Shown one piece after another: positions 45,986 through 58,870 of a stretch of 64,000 bases of DNA (position 1 is its first letter; every line of letters begins with the position of its first letter). The stretch is from Rotaria socialis (lineage: Eukaryota; Rotifera; Eurotatoria; Philodinida; Philodinidae). The position numbers and the translations under genes are program-made. The notes beneath the pieces are model-generated. The model had not been told where the DNA came from and did no database searches. It was given only the letters and a program-made list of their open reading frames with translations. The stretch spans positions 1 to 64,000 of the forward strand of contig CAJNYU010000882.1 of NCBI GenBank assembly GCA_905331475.1, given 5' to 3'.

Positions 45986-46876
45986 ATGAATTCATGTTCA
46001 TGTGTTTGCAAATGATTTTGAACGAGATACTCGCGTAATTTTAACATTAACATTTTTTGTACTGTGGCTTGATAGTTTAACTTTATCGTTTTGTTTTTGA
46101 TTATTGCTGTGCAATGAATTTCGTTGAACGCCACTTGACTTGAATGGTTCATTCGATATGCCATGACGTATGTTAGATATTACTGGTGGGAAATTTTATT
46201 AGGGTAATGTTATAAAACTTGCATGTGATGTTTGAGCCTTATTTGGTAAACTTGATCGATTTACTTTGCTGGTACATACTGAACCAGCCGAATCTATTGT
46301 TGAAAATGATTTATCTGATAGTTGTGTATTTTCTTGAGACAGAATATTGGATTTCACTACCTTGATAATATTACCATCTGGTGTCATTGACATTTCTCTT
46401 GGTAATTTTATCACGGTCACAAATGAAATAGTCTCAGTATTAGCTTTGTCAAGTGAATTTCTTCGTTACGATTTGAAGGCTTTTGTATTTTTGTTTCCTT
46501 CATTTGTCAACGGTCTGTCTATTCGGCTGATGCGAGTCACAGACTTAGTCGCTGGTAGATCGCAAATAGGGATTAGTCTTCAAGGTGCTAGCGCTCGTTG
46601 GTGCTCTGCGTACGGATGTGCTGTTCTTAGAACCGAATGGCTCAATCACGCAACTTTAGCGCGATAATTTATTCTTGAAAGGAAGTTGCATTTCAGTTGA
46701 TATAATTGATGATTTTATTGTAGAGATAGATTCTGATCGATTTGAAAATAGACGTGCCTTATCATTCATCGATAAGTATTTACTTGGTTTCTTCTTGCTT
46801 TCTCTATCTGCTCGACGGCGACGACGTCTCCCAGCACTAAAGAAACAAAAGAACACATTCAATTTGCACAAGGCAT
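45986..46876 (-). pseudogene. Decayed gene for a basic, Ser-rich disordered protein
   Basis: Successive minus-strand segments read as low-complexity coding sequence in changing frames: GRRRRRRADRESKKKPSKYL through STEMQLPFKNKLSR to a stop at 46656, continuing in the same frame as SCVIEPFGSKNSTSVRRAPT; then another frame with SRIDRPLTNEGNKNTKAFKS, stop, RRNSLDKANTETISFVTVIK to 46199; then ISNIRHGISNEPFKSSGVQR below 46190. Stops look like single-base changes (CGC TAA AGT; TCG TAA CGA). No family is recognised; a cytoskeletal or signalling scaffold is conceivable but unsupported. Confidence 0.4.
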
Positions 46877-48565
46877 TTATCGATTAAAATAAACTTGCAA
46901 TAGCCACCACCACCACCAACAACAACAACATAAACTCAATAGAACTAGAAATGTTGCTGCTGTAGTTGTCCTCGTAAAAGTTATTGTAGCCGTGGTAATT
47001 GTTGTAGTGGTACTTGTTGTACTGGTAGTTGTCCTAAAAAGCAGAGAGTTGCATTAAATATTGGTGGAAGACAGGATCCGAAATCAGAGTTAGCATACTC
47101 ATGGGTCTGAAAGTATGTCCCATATTATTGATATTGCGCAATAACTTACGTTGTAGTTGTGGTTACTGGAGCTTCGCCAGGGCCTATTAATGATAGATTT
47201 CATGATTAGATAAATAAAAATAAAGGTTGAATTAGATTTTTACATAAAAGAGAGGGACCAGCAGGAATAACTGTTAAATGTAAGGCAATATTGATCTGAT
47301 TGTATTTGTGCGCTAAATGCAAGATAAAAAAAATATACCATGAATTCTATTATAAAACAACGTGTAGGTTACTTGTCAGTAGCAACAGCACAGTAAACTT
47401 GAGATCCTAACTGCATTGTTGTTGGTATCCATGTTTCAGTGATGGTCCATTTATTGCTTGCCACCGCAACAATGCTACCTTTAATCATGCAAAGTGGTGG
47501 CATTATAAAGTAGTATCACTACATCCTTGGACAACTGTCGATATAAGCGTAAATGTCTGACCAAACTACAACTGCTGTACATTCCGCTAGATCCGAGCTA
47601 ATCTCAGGCTTTACTGGACAGACAGCGAATATCACAGCATAATATTGTCCTACCACTTTACCTTTGTTATTAAATGTCAACGTACAGCTTTTAGCATCTA
47701 ACACACTGCCTGGTGCTGCTTGACAGACATCACCACATTCATCCAGTGCAGCTGTCTTACGAGCCCAACGCCAACTAATATATAAAAATCAATCTACTTT
47801 ATGCACATAGATACTAGAAAACGTAAAAGCTACCTGGTATAGTTATTATCAGCATCGATCACCGGAATCGTTATATCAGTCAATGTATTTATTGAAACTT
47901 CGATAGCTAGACAAAAAGAAGAACATACGTAAGTATCGAAGAGTGAATGACTTAAGAGACAATTTCTCACGTGAAATAACGGTTGCAACTGGCGAAGTAT
48001 TAATCAATCCATCTGGTCTAGGCGTCAAATCAACAGAAGTTCACATAGACCAACCAGCACTTGCACTGTAACAAGTGACTCCGGTTGTTGTTCCTGAACC
48101 ACCAGAGTTGGATTTGGTCTTGCTTTTCCTTCTTCCACTTGAACCACAATTTGATGATTGAAGACCAATCCAACCGCTACCTTGAAAAACTACACAAAAT
48201 GCAGAACCAGCCGTGATATTTTCAACAGTAGAAATTTGTCCTGAACTGGAGTCAGCGAGAGCGCTGAAATCAGTACAATATTCAGCTATACTTACTGCAG
48301 TATAAGAGCCACATGTAGTAGAAGTTGTAGTACATTGAAGGTTTGCATTTACACCGGATATTGTAGGTGATTCATTCACTATTGTGGACTGATCACAGGC
48401 TGTTGGCGAACTGAAAGAATGTTTCCATTGATACGATTCTGTGAACATGATAACTAATTTACCATTGCTATCAGTATTATCCACTGGTTTTCATGTCACG
48501 GTTCCACCATAGAAATGGCTCGCTTCAGTAGAGACACAACAGAGTAGTAAAACTATTTCTATCAT
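46877..48565 (-). pseudogene. Secreted multi-domain surface protein with two in-frame TGA codons
   Basis: Exon 1 (48565-47971) starts with a signal peptide (MIEIVLLLCCVSTEA) and ectodomain; exons 47906-47834, 47774-47536 and from 47478 continue in frame (PIEVSINTLTDITIPVIDAD, SWRWARKTAALDECGDVCQA, then SIVAVASNKW). This RWA...DECGDVC pattern recurs in rotifer surface proteins I recall, without a formal family name. Thr-rich exons at about 47156-47190 and 46877-47034 form a stalk. TGA interrupts exon 1 at 48491-48493, where a Trp is expected (GGTVT-TGA-KPV), and at 48041-48043 (GWSM-TGA-TSVDL); reading resumes in frame after both. The C-terminus is ambiguous: the Thr frame ends in Cys4-Trp5, the alternative frame in a GPI-like MLLLLVVVVAIASLF. 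Either a young pseudogene or recoding. The donor after exon 4 is unresolved. Confidence 0.6.
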
Positions 48566-51434
48566 ATTGATATTGACAATTAATACAGATGTCATTTAAA
48601 GGAAATGAATGTAGCTATGTAAAATTCGTTACATCACGAAACTCACAGTCACATATGAAATGAATATATTTTTGAAGTTTTGCGATGGATAAGAAATAAT
48701 ATTTTCTGATTTTCTGAATAAATTATTCTCTGTGATCGAGAGAAGCCTTATAAACAATTGGTATGGACAACCTTTCATACTGCATGAGAATGCTCTTTTT
48801 ACTTCAATGGACAAAAATAATTCGACGAGTTTGTGTTAAAAAAAACAGAAAAACATTCGAAAGAACAATTATTCTATGAATCAGAGCTCCTATGAACCAA
48901 ATAAAGAGTAGTTCAGAGAACTTGTTGATTATGAGAAAGTCTTGTTTAGAGGATGTTTGTCTATGTTGTTGTTGGTAAAAAAAAAAAGATGATCCATAAT
49001 TTCTCAGAAATCAAACTTTCACTAAAACAATCATCAATCTTTTGAACGATTATAAGGTTACTTAAGTGAATAGGTGCCGACTCAATTGGACAATTTGCTT
49101 TACATTCATGTGGAATGTGTTGTTTATTCACTGTTAGCAAATCAGTCAGTGTCTTTGTTTTTTTCTCTTCTGCGTGCAATGCACATTAATGATTTTATTA
49201 TTTTTCTGATTATTCTTTGTTTGGAAGCTTTTCTCTTCCGTGGTTTTCTTTTCATATACATTACAGTTCTTAAAAAATTGGAGAAAAAAAAGAAGCCCAG
49301 GTACTTTTTCTTCTCGAAAAAGTCAACAGAATGTATTGTTGAACTGTAGTAACGAGTATCACAGGTGTTTGCATTTCATGTTTTGTGGGGGACCATACAA
49401 AAATGTCGAAAGGAAGTCATACTAGACTGTTTTTTCTTATTAGCACAAGAAACCGTATAAGTTTAAAAAAAACATATCTTTTTTTCAGTATTGTTTGTGA
49501 TAAACCTGTTTACCTAATATTAAAATCGATCCAATTCAATAGATTTCATATTAAGATAATAATGGTGATACAAATACAATTAAATAACTGAATTTTATTT
49601 TTGATGATCAAGAAGAAAAATATTCTTAAAAACAGTAATTTCCTCCTTATCTCGGTAACTAAACAATAATTCAATTAAGTTTTGTCAAATTTCCGATGTG
49701 AATACGCATGATAGTGCAGTGAAGCTTTTATTCGACTCACATTTGTCATATCTTTTTTATAATCAAAATTTTCATATTTTCTGAAGACAGAATAATTGAC
49801 AAGTCGCTTCTCATGCGCTAACAAAGAGCCTGTAGATTAAAAATTCTCAATACAAAAAAATAGTATTATGTTACTACTCTCATGTTTATTCCAAATCTAA
49901 TAATAATTTCGCAACATATGCAAGATGTTGATATGAATAGAACTCCGTCAGGTAGACACTTCAGCAGGCGCATGACAACTATGAGATGAAAAATTATTCA
50001 GAAACGAAAAAGTATCATTTGAAGTAGAACTTAACCGTGTCCTCTGATCTGTTGTTATTGCTATCAATCAGTAGCTGATCTCGGTTGATTCAGATAATTT
50101 TTTTCTACCACCATCGAGTAGTGTCACATGTCCGAAATTTTGGAGATGCACCCACATGCTGAGTGATGCCCATCCCTCGCATAAGATGTCACCGTCTGTC
50201 GCTCCGATTATTTTTTTCCCTTAGAAATATGCAAACAGAATACTAATCATCATATATAAGTCTTTTACTGCTTTAACAAATAGAATGTAACTAATGCTCA
50301 CTGTGAGTCAATCCATTGATTTCTAAATTTCTAAACAAGAAGGATAGCAGAAGATTTTAGCGCTAATTAAAAGATATTAAAATTAAAAATACGATAGAAT
50401 AGTGTTGAATAGACCTATCGGATACTCACTAGAGCGCTGTTGACCTGACGGGATACGTATCAGTCGAAGTTTGAAATGCTTCCACGTACTCAACTCATCT
50501 AGATTTTTCTTTTGACAAAACATGTAGTGACGTACGATGCCAAGGAAAGAGTTCAAGAGGCTTAGCCATTCTAACCGAGAATTTTGATGTTGTCCTGACA
50601 AGCAGGCTTCAACAATAAAAAAATAGCACCCTCCTATTCTACTCGAATTCAGTATGTTCTTTGTTGTATTTTAATGTTCCATGCAGCTTTCATTCATAGT
50701 ATTTGTTTTACTTCCGAAACCAACAGCACTCAGAATAAGTGTAGTTCTTCATGTGTTGTACTCTTTGTTGACTTTCGTTTCATGTAAGTCTGACATTCTA
50801 CAATAGATTATTTTTTTTGTTGTCAGGAAGTTGTAGTAAAAGAATCATCGTAGTAGCACAAACAAAAATTATGTCAATAATAGACGAAGACAGATATATT
50901 GCCTGTGGCGGAAAGGACTTGTGCGATTTTATGATCAATCGACATGACTTTATGTGTCTAATGTTTATTGAAATATCTAGCGCTGAAAACATATTGCGAT
51001 GTTATCCATCTTAGGTTTCATTTTATTATATTTTAGGAGGGAGATTACGTGAGATTATTTTTTCATTCATTGATAGATTAACTAAAGACACCAATCAATC
51101 ACAGCGTTGGAAAGTGACAACATAAAAACACCAGGTGCTTCAATTTTGGTAATCTTCTTTGGCAAAAGAATATTGAATTCCAACTAGATGTGTGAAGCGA
51201 ACCTCGTAAAAGTTGTCCTTATCATTATATTTTCACTCTTATTATGAAAGAACATACGTATTCCTCCTCTGGTGTTGAGCGACCTCTTTTGAGTCACCTT
51301 TTCCTCGTCTTCTGTCAATCAATTGGATAAAAATATGCAATGTGTTCCATGCATCCATATTTCCTTGTTTTTAACAATTTTTGAATTTACAGTAGTATCG
51401 CTCATTTTTTTGTGACTGTTCTTGTAATTGACAG
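48566..51434. other. Intergenic, 2.9 kb
   Basis: AT-rich with scattered frames of 60-91 codons on both strands; none has domains, signal peptides or paired splice sites that convince. No tRNA or inverted repeat found by eye. Confidence 0.45.
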
Positions 51435-52496
51435 ATGACAAATTTTACATCATCCGCCCTTGTTATACACCATTCCAATCATGCTCATGGACATCAAACA
51501 GCGCCTGATGTTGTTGTCGATGCTTTACCGTATTATGATAGTGGATATGATGAACCGGGCGCACGTGAAGCGGTAAGTCAATGCTAACTTCTTGTTTCAA
51601 TGCCTCACTACTGATCTGATTTTAGGCTCTGAGTTTAGTAGAAGATGAAACCCGCCGTTATAAACCAACAAAAAACTATCTTGAACAACTTGGTCAACCA
51701 CTGTATCATACATTTGAAGTAATTTCGACATCGTAATTCAATCAAATAGTTTTTTTCATTTGTAACATTTTCAGACAGAAATAATGAAAGTAGAATTCGA
51801 ACGACTTTCCAATCGATTACCTATGGAAATGTTAAGCATGAAACGGTATAGTACTAGAAAAGTCTTTTTTTCTAACAAATTTTACTTTATACTTTTTTTA
51901 AAAACAGCTATGAATTACCGGCACCACCATCTGGTAAACAAACTGATTTTACAGCATGGAATGAATGCGTTGAAAATTCTTATGCTCAGCTTGAACATCA
52001 ACAAACACGGTATAGGAAAAGAAAGAAAAAATATCCATCAATAGAAAAACCAATCTTTACTTTAGAATTCTTAATCTTGAATTGATGTGGGATTATGGAG
52101 CAAATACATGGAAAATCTATAATACAACATTGCAAACAATGTTAGAACAAGCACAAAAACAATTGCTAGAACTTAGGTAAATCGGTTTTTTTCGAATTCA
52201 TTTAAAACTATTTTTCTTCTGTAATCTTTTAAGAAAACATATTCAAGAAATTAATTTTCAACGTAAAAATGAACAAACACAAGCAGGAACTAAATTAAGT
52301 ACACTCGAACAAACGTAGGTTAAATAGCGAATTTTGCTATTGTATTCTCATATGTCTATGTATATATTTATATAGATGGGTTGGTCTTGTTGGAAAAAAT
52401 TATGAAATTGAATGTGCTATTAATGAACTAGAAAAAGACGTTGGAAGTATACGAAAACAAACAAAATCGAATGGGATTGTAGCATCGGAGCAATGA
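51435..52496 (+). CDS. BCAS2: Pre-mRNA-splicing factor SPF27 (BCAS2)
   Basis: Seven exons, 51435-51572, 51626-51718, 51775-51845, 51908-52009, 52066-52176, 52234-52314 and 52376-52496, join in frame to 238 aa (human 225). Strong landmarks: [91 protein letters not shown] and SLV-like [10 protein letters not shown]. It is a core helical subunit of the PRP19/NTC complex in the spliceosome. All introns are 46-62 nt GT-AG. CAG directly precedes the ATG, so a spliced-leader acceptor there is possible (inference). The MerT-MerP gene starts only 168 bp downstream on the same strand. Confidence 0.96.
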
Positions 52497-52663
52497 GAGA
52501 TTCGAAAGAAAAAAATAACATTGTGTTTTGTAAATTTTTTTGTTGTCTTTGTTAAAACTTTAAAATAAAAAAGAGAACATTCTTCGTGAAACTAACGAGA
52601 ATAAAAAGGCGAGCTTCAACGAAAAGAAAGTAGTGTAGTCGAATTTGATCCATTTCTATATAA

Positions 52664-53224
52664 ATGATAATGAATATGATTTACATTGTAGATGAAATGA
52701 TCCGGTTCGGTTGGATAAATAGTTTGTTAGGCAGTTGTCTAATTTCTTTATGTTGTCCATGTTGTTTCTTACCATTATTATTAAATTTATTCGGTGTTGG
52801 ATGCGCTGGATTAAATACTTTTCTTTCACCCTATCGACCTGTATTTATTTCACTTACTGTAATTTCGTTGACTTATTCATATTTTCGTTATCGTCCATCA
52901 AAATGGCAATTTACCGGGATTATTATTTTAGCAATATTTCTATCATTTTCACCTGATATTATTCGTATGTATAATAATCAATCGTCGACTAGTGACACAT
53001 TAGATAGAAATCTTATTGTAACACATTGGCAAGTAATAGGAATGCATTGTGAATCATGTCGTTCGGCTGCTATTCGATCATTCCAAAAAGTGAATGGAGT
53101 TCTCAGTGTTAATGTTGATCTAGAAACTGGCCAAGCGGATTTAATTGCAACTGTTCCTATAGACGATGATGTTATTATTCAAGCTGTAGAATCGGCTGGT
53201 TTTCAAATTTATAAAATGATATAA
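52664..53224 (+). CDS. MerT-MerP type mercury transporter (bacterial type, probable horizontal acquisition)
   Basis: One uninterrupted exon of 186 codons. The N-terminal half is MerT-like: a first helix with Cys pairs (LCCPCCFLPLLL, residues 29-40) and the family segment LFGVGCAGLN...LSPYRPVFISLT, then two further hydrophobic segments (to about residue 98). After a short linker the C-terminal third is a heavy-metal-associated domain with the metal-binding loop GMHCESC (residues 126-132) and the beta-alpha-beta pattern ending VIIQAVESAGFQIYKM. MerT imports Hg(II), and MerP/HMA passes it by thiol exchange; fused MerTP proteins are known in bacteria, including Bacteroidetes. Intron absence, unlike every neighbour, and bacterial family distribution point to relatively recent transfer. 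No reductase (MerA) or regulator is present in the window, so detoxification cannot be assumed. Confidence 0.85.
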   Translation: MIMNMIYIVDEMIRFGWINSLLGSCLISLCCPCCFLPLLLNLFGVGCAGLNTFLSPYRPVFISLTVISLTYSYFRYRPSKWQFTGIIILAIFLSFSPDIIRMYNNQSSTSDTLDRNLIVTHWQVIGMHCESCRSAAIRSFQKVNGVLSVNVDLETGQADLIATVPIDDDVIIQAVESAGFQIYKMI

Positions 53225-56065
53225 AATTCTACTATATCCACTAATGTTCTGAAAACTTCTATGATTATATTTTATTACAAGTTCTCACTTTCTATAATTA
53301 TTTATGAAATATTGTTTTTTTCTTTGTAAAGTGTAATCATTATTATAAAGATAAATTCTGCTTTTTACTCAAATGAAGTTGGGCTTTGATAATAATTTAA
53401 TTATCAGCAACACTAAACAAAGTGGCATTACTTCTGTAAAAAAAATAGTCCATTCTAAATAAAAATTCATGACATTCATAGAAATATATGAACGAGAACG
53501 TATGATAGATTTTCGTTGAACATCTTTAAAATTATGATGTTTGAATAACACTTCAAAGATTGTATCTGCTATTTCAATGCGTTTTTATCAACAAATTCCA
53601 GATGCCCCAGAAAGAGCTAATATGAAGAACGACTGTTGAGGGTGAACACGTATGAAAACAATCTCTCAGAATTTTATCAAAGCGCAATAGTACATCTGGA
53701 CTATGCCTTTTTTTTAGGAAACTAACAGATTCCACTCTGAATTTTTAATAGTTGATGTTAAATATCACGTAGAAAATTATGAAAGTACAGCGACATATAT
53801 GTCAAACATTACTAGTTCTTCTAAGCTTCCGCCGTGATTTTTCTTGAGTGGTTGAAAGTTACTTAAAGAATCAATAGTACTCTTCGATAAGTTTCTTCTC
53901 TCTCCACACTCAAAACTTTGATGAGTGCCGAGGTGTCAAAATGCATCCGAGAAGTCGGAAATGAAAGCTCGATGAGATATAGTTTTTGACTACTCGAAAT
54001 CTGATGGACAACAATAAGCTTGGTATACAACTCCTACTTAAATTATATTATGTTGACGTGATTTGAAAATTCAGATAAATAACAGAAATATCTACGATTT
54101 GAACGCGAACGAAAACTATAGTCTGTATTGATAAATAAACCTGTAGACTATAACATCTATTATACTGCTAGCTGCAACACTTGGTAATATGTATCATATT
54201 CTATAAGGATGAATTTTTCTAAGTCAAAATGAACTCCCAAAAGAAATAACCAGCTGTAGTGCCGTTCATGTATCCATAGCAAGTCTACAAGAACCACTGA
54301 CCCAAAAATAATTTCAATATGTCCCATATCTGTCGAGTGTATTTTCTTACTTTATTTGATAGTGACTAGAAAACTTCAAATATTCTTGATTAAAGTCTGC
54401 CTATGAAATCTGATTAGGTAGCGACATCTGGTATACGTGACCAAAATTAGTCTGACAATATGGTGATTTTGTTTTATTTTGAATTTTACATTGACATACC
54501 ACTCGTTTCATGTCAATCAACGGTTAGATAATTGAATGATTGATTGGCACAGTAATTGGCTGAATATGATTTTAAGTTATTTCAATATGCAAATAATATC
54601 TTGCAACACAATCGATAGATTGTCTCATGTCATGAGAAAAGAGTCATTTAAAATAGTGATTAGGAAAGAAAAAAAAACAAAGAACTTATCATCATTTGAC
54701 TAGCAATCGTTTGAATGTGAGTAAATACGTTTGTAATAGTATTTTATTCACTACTCTATTTTAATGATTCAAGTCAGTTCAACAGCTGTTACGTTTACAG
54801 TTAGTTTTTCGTTCGTATTGGCTTTTGACCAATTGCGATTGTTAACTTAGTTTTAGATTGTTTTTCTTTCGTATATTTGATTCTATTCAGAACTTTTAAG
54901 ATAACTAATTTTTTTTTATCATTTATACGGACATATTGCTTCCTGTATATTGTTTTCGCACTATCTGGGAGCGTAGACGATGAAGTTAGCTGAATTCATT
55001 TAATGATAATCATAATGATAGATTTAATTCATGCCCGACGACTTTCACGATTAATATTTCTTCTTCTATTCGGTGGCCACCTACTACTAGATAAACAATA
55101 TTTTTGCTTCGCCAGTCGTGTTGATGAAGGTAAGCTTGTGCCATTTTCCATATCGATTCTTTACAATATGCGTCATCGACTAGACCAAACATAGAATTTG
55201 TCTCAGCCATGTCATTATTATTTGTTCATGTGTCTCCTACTTGGCTTATCTTATTTTTCATGATGCTGATTAAACACCTATTATTATCAATAAAGTGCAG
55301 TTCAAAGAGCACACGTCTTGCTATTTTCTGAATTTAATATTCTCTCATGAAATAGAAACTTTTTTCAGTTGTTGTTTTGTCACTTGCGCCGAGACAAAAT
55401 GCACAATAAGAGGCGCAAGAGATAGAAAGAAAAATAATATATATATATATATCTCATCAAAAAGTCTCGTCATTACTTTTCTTGATGAAATCGAACTTTA
55501 GTGCGTGAACAGAAAACTAAAAGTTAATTATTTTAATAATCAATATAACCTTCTGATCATAGAACTGTGTATTTAATGTTAATTTTAAGATAACCCAATG
55601 ATAATTTAATCTCGTTGTTCCTGACAAATGTCGAGTACTATGCTGTTGCAGTATGCGTTAGAGAATCGAACCAGTGTTGTTGCCTCAAGCTGTAATTTCT
55701 TTTTCTTGTTTTTTTTGTCTCTTATACGCAGTAGCGAAGCACGCGCAACTTTTTCTTTTTCCTTGGAAAGCCCATATTATGAACGTCATTCATTGTCGGC
55801 CGGAGAAAAAAAAAGATCTAAAGATAGCGAGAGAAAAATAGAAATTCTCGTATAGAGGAGAAAAAAATCTGAACAAAAACAAGAAGACTATCGGACGAGT
55901 TCTACATGCTGGCAACGACAGTATACTGTTTTGTGTGCGTGTGAACCAACATACACGCTTGCAACGTTACCGGTGAAGATATTCATTGTATTGAAGTAAT
56001 ATTATATTTATATATATATATATATATACATACACACATATACATACACGAAAATAACGATAAAA
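53225..56065. other. Intergenic, 2.8 kb
   Basis: AT-rich. TA microsatellites near 55436-55455 and 56007-56032, and a TA/CA run just before the NPDC1 start. Frames at 55003-55210 and 55628-55855 show no domain. Confidence 0.45.
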
Positions 56066-58870
56066 ATGAAAATATTTATGAGTCTTAACACTGCTCTATT
56101 CATTCTTGTTGTAACAACAACAATTGACGCTTCGCGTATTTTCTATCTTCCTTTACCAAAAATACATTCATCACATCAACGAATAGAAACGCCAAAGCCT
56201 ATTGAAGAAACAACTAAAAAACCAATAAGCGATGAATTTATACCACCGTCAGTCATTGAACAAGACGAGATTGAAAGTACGTTTTATTTATTTATTTATT
56301 CTTCTCTATTTAACTTTAATTCCAACATTTAGTTTCAAAATAGTAAAAGGAAAGAAACCCAATCAATTGATTTCCGTTTGTAATATATAACATGTCGGAA
56401 AATCTAAATAGATAGAGAATAGAAACAATTACTATCTACGCTGTGCCTTGCGATAGCCAAATATTTGGTGATGAACTAATAAAAATAATAAAACCAGCTT
56501 CTGCTAATAGCTAAAAATAATCGTTGATGAATAATTTTGCTGAATATTTCCTTTTGTTTTTCTTTTTTATAGGACGAGGAGACGATTTTGACTGGGAAAC
56601 ATTGATAGATCAAGAAGCGCCAATAAAACGTCGAATAACTGTCAATGAAGTTTTACCTGGTAGGAAGAAAAATTTATCGATTTTGAAAATTATTGTTGTT
56701 TTTTTTTTAATATAGAAAGCCCTAAATCATTGCCTGAAGGATTTCCATTTGAGGAACCGATTAAAAGTAAAGTGAACGATGATAGTGAAATACAAGCAAC
56801 CGTCAACGAAAAATCTCAACTTAATAATCAGCAACTTCTTGAAGAACCATGGATGGCAGATAGCGCTCATGCACGCGCTGAACGTTTACAGTCGAATCCA
56901 GCGCTAAATGCTATTGAAAGAAAACAACGCCGTAATGATACATTATTCATTAGTAAGTTTCTATCAAATATAGAAGTTGAAAGAAATAGAATTGCATGAC
57001 ATCAATAGTAATTCATGTTTGAAAGAATTATTTTCTATGAAGAAATCGTATAACTACTTATTTCTTTCTCGATTTGAACATGTCGAATGCATTGTAAATA
57101 GTTCATAGCCGAGACGGAACTGATCTAGAGTTTTGACGACTTACATTGACTACTTTTTCATAGCATTCATTGCAAAAATACGGTAGTTTTCATTGTTAAA
57201 TTATTAGTAGAAAATTTTCACATGAAGAATATTAGTCTATTTAATTAAGAAATTTCCATAATGAAAGTGCTACGGGCAACCTAAAAAACAGGTCAAATTT
57301 TAGAATAAATTAATAAAATGATAGAAAAACAATTAAATAGGAGAGATTAGAGACCAGCTGTTAACCTATACTGAATCGATCTTGATCTCAGAGCATATCT
57401 ACTGTCAAAATTTTCATAACAGAAGTTTGATGGAAAATTTTATATCCGAGAAAAAAGATTGAATATATTTCTGGACGTCCTAACAAATTTTATTAATTAT
57501 AATAATTAATATTCTGCAAAGATATCAGATTAAGTGAAAAAAATCCAGGATCATTTTTTAGTATCAAATATCTTGATAAGAAAATATTGACGTAAGATAG
57601 TTTATCAGGTATGAAAAACTTCATTTTAACTTCAATTAGTAAAAAGCAAACGCTCGTGATTATTCAATGCTTCTAGATTTTTATGTAGAAATTTATCTTT
57701 GTTGATGAATATTTTTTTATTTTATAGTGGTTGTTGGAACATGCTGTTTAGTCGGTGTTGTGGGCCTCATTGCGGCAGCTATTTTCTGGTATAAGTAAGT
57801 AGCACATCCCGGAATTTTAGAAGAAAAAGATTGAATGATTGTCGCTTGATTAATCTCTATTCAGAATTAACTAAAGACGATTATAGAAATGAAAAACTCT
57901 ATAAAATATTTTCTATGTTAACGGAATGTCATTAAAATGAAAAAAAAACATTTCTGATCTTTGTGAAACGACGACAACGAGTCATGGTGGCAAAGAAAAA
58001 GAAAATGTTACACTAATATGATTATTATCATAAAAAGCATTCATAAATTTACCCTTACGGCACTTTCCTGTAATAGGAATGTATATAACTTAAAAATGAG
58101 CTCCAATTAGTTAATCATGTATCTTTGAAAAATTTTTTTTTTAATATTTACGAGTTGTTTTGACAATTTCTAATAAATAGACAGAAAGTGTTTGGTATTA
58201 ATATAGAATAGAACTCGTTTTCGAGACGATGAATTATTGATCATTAATGCGAAATGAGTCAATGCGCGTCTTACGAATGTCAAATATCAAACACAAAGAA
58301 ATTTTCTTTTTTATTAATAGGATTCAAAAGCGAGCGGAAGCAGCAATCGATGCAGAATATCCATCGTACGGTGTTACAGGACCTAATTCTACTGTTAGTA
58401 AAATCTCGCCGAGTTCAACAATGTCTGATCGAAAATTGGCTCAAAGTGCACAAATGTTTCATTATCAACAACAACGGCAACAAATGATGGCGCAAGAAAA
58501 GTATAATTTATAATATTAACATATTTCTTTTTGGTTTTCATAGTAAAATGTGTTTCGTTTTCTAATTTTAACAGAGCTCATCTAGATGCAAAACCAGTAC
58601 ATTCAGATGATTCCGACGATGAAGCACCAGCTGGTGGCGATTATACAGTATATGAGTGTCCTGGTCTTGCTCCTGTATGTTCTATAGATATTCTATACGA
58701 TAATATAATTTTTTCTTTCGCTCTAGACTGGAGAAATGGAAGTTCGCAATCCGCTGTTTGCTGAACCTGATTCATCATTAATATCATCAACACCGAGCTC
58801 AAATCCAGCAATAAACAATCATTATCCTCAACTATCATCATCACCAACCAAAGAGAAAGTATTGCCTTGA
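56066..58870 (+). CDS. NPDC1: NPDC1/CAB-1 family single-pass neural membrane protein
   Basis: Seven exons, 56066-56276, 56573-56659, 56716-56952, 57728-57794, 58321-58500, 58575-58674 and 58727-58870, join in frame to 341 aa (human NPDC1 325). A signal peptide (residues 1-22) is followed by a Pro/Glu-rich lumenal region, one transmembrane helix (VVGTCCLVGVVGLIAAAIFW, about residues 180-199) and the conserved cytoplasmic part: EAAIDAEYPSYGVTGP, HYQQQRQQMMAQEK, then the family signature YECPGLAPTGEMEVRNPLF split by the last intron. In C. elegans CAB-1 acts with AEX-3 in synaptic signalling; vertebrate NPDC1 is a neural regulator. The TM has its own 67-nt exon flanked by the gene's longest introns (775 and 526 nt). 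Confidence 0.92.

Noticed and set aside
46347..46667. 106-codon plus-strand frame
   Set aside because: Antisense of the decayed minus-strand gene, whose coding-like segments better explain the composition.
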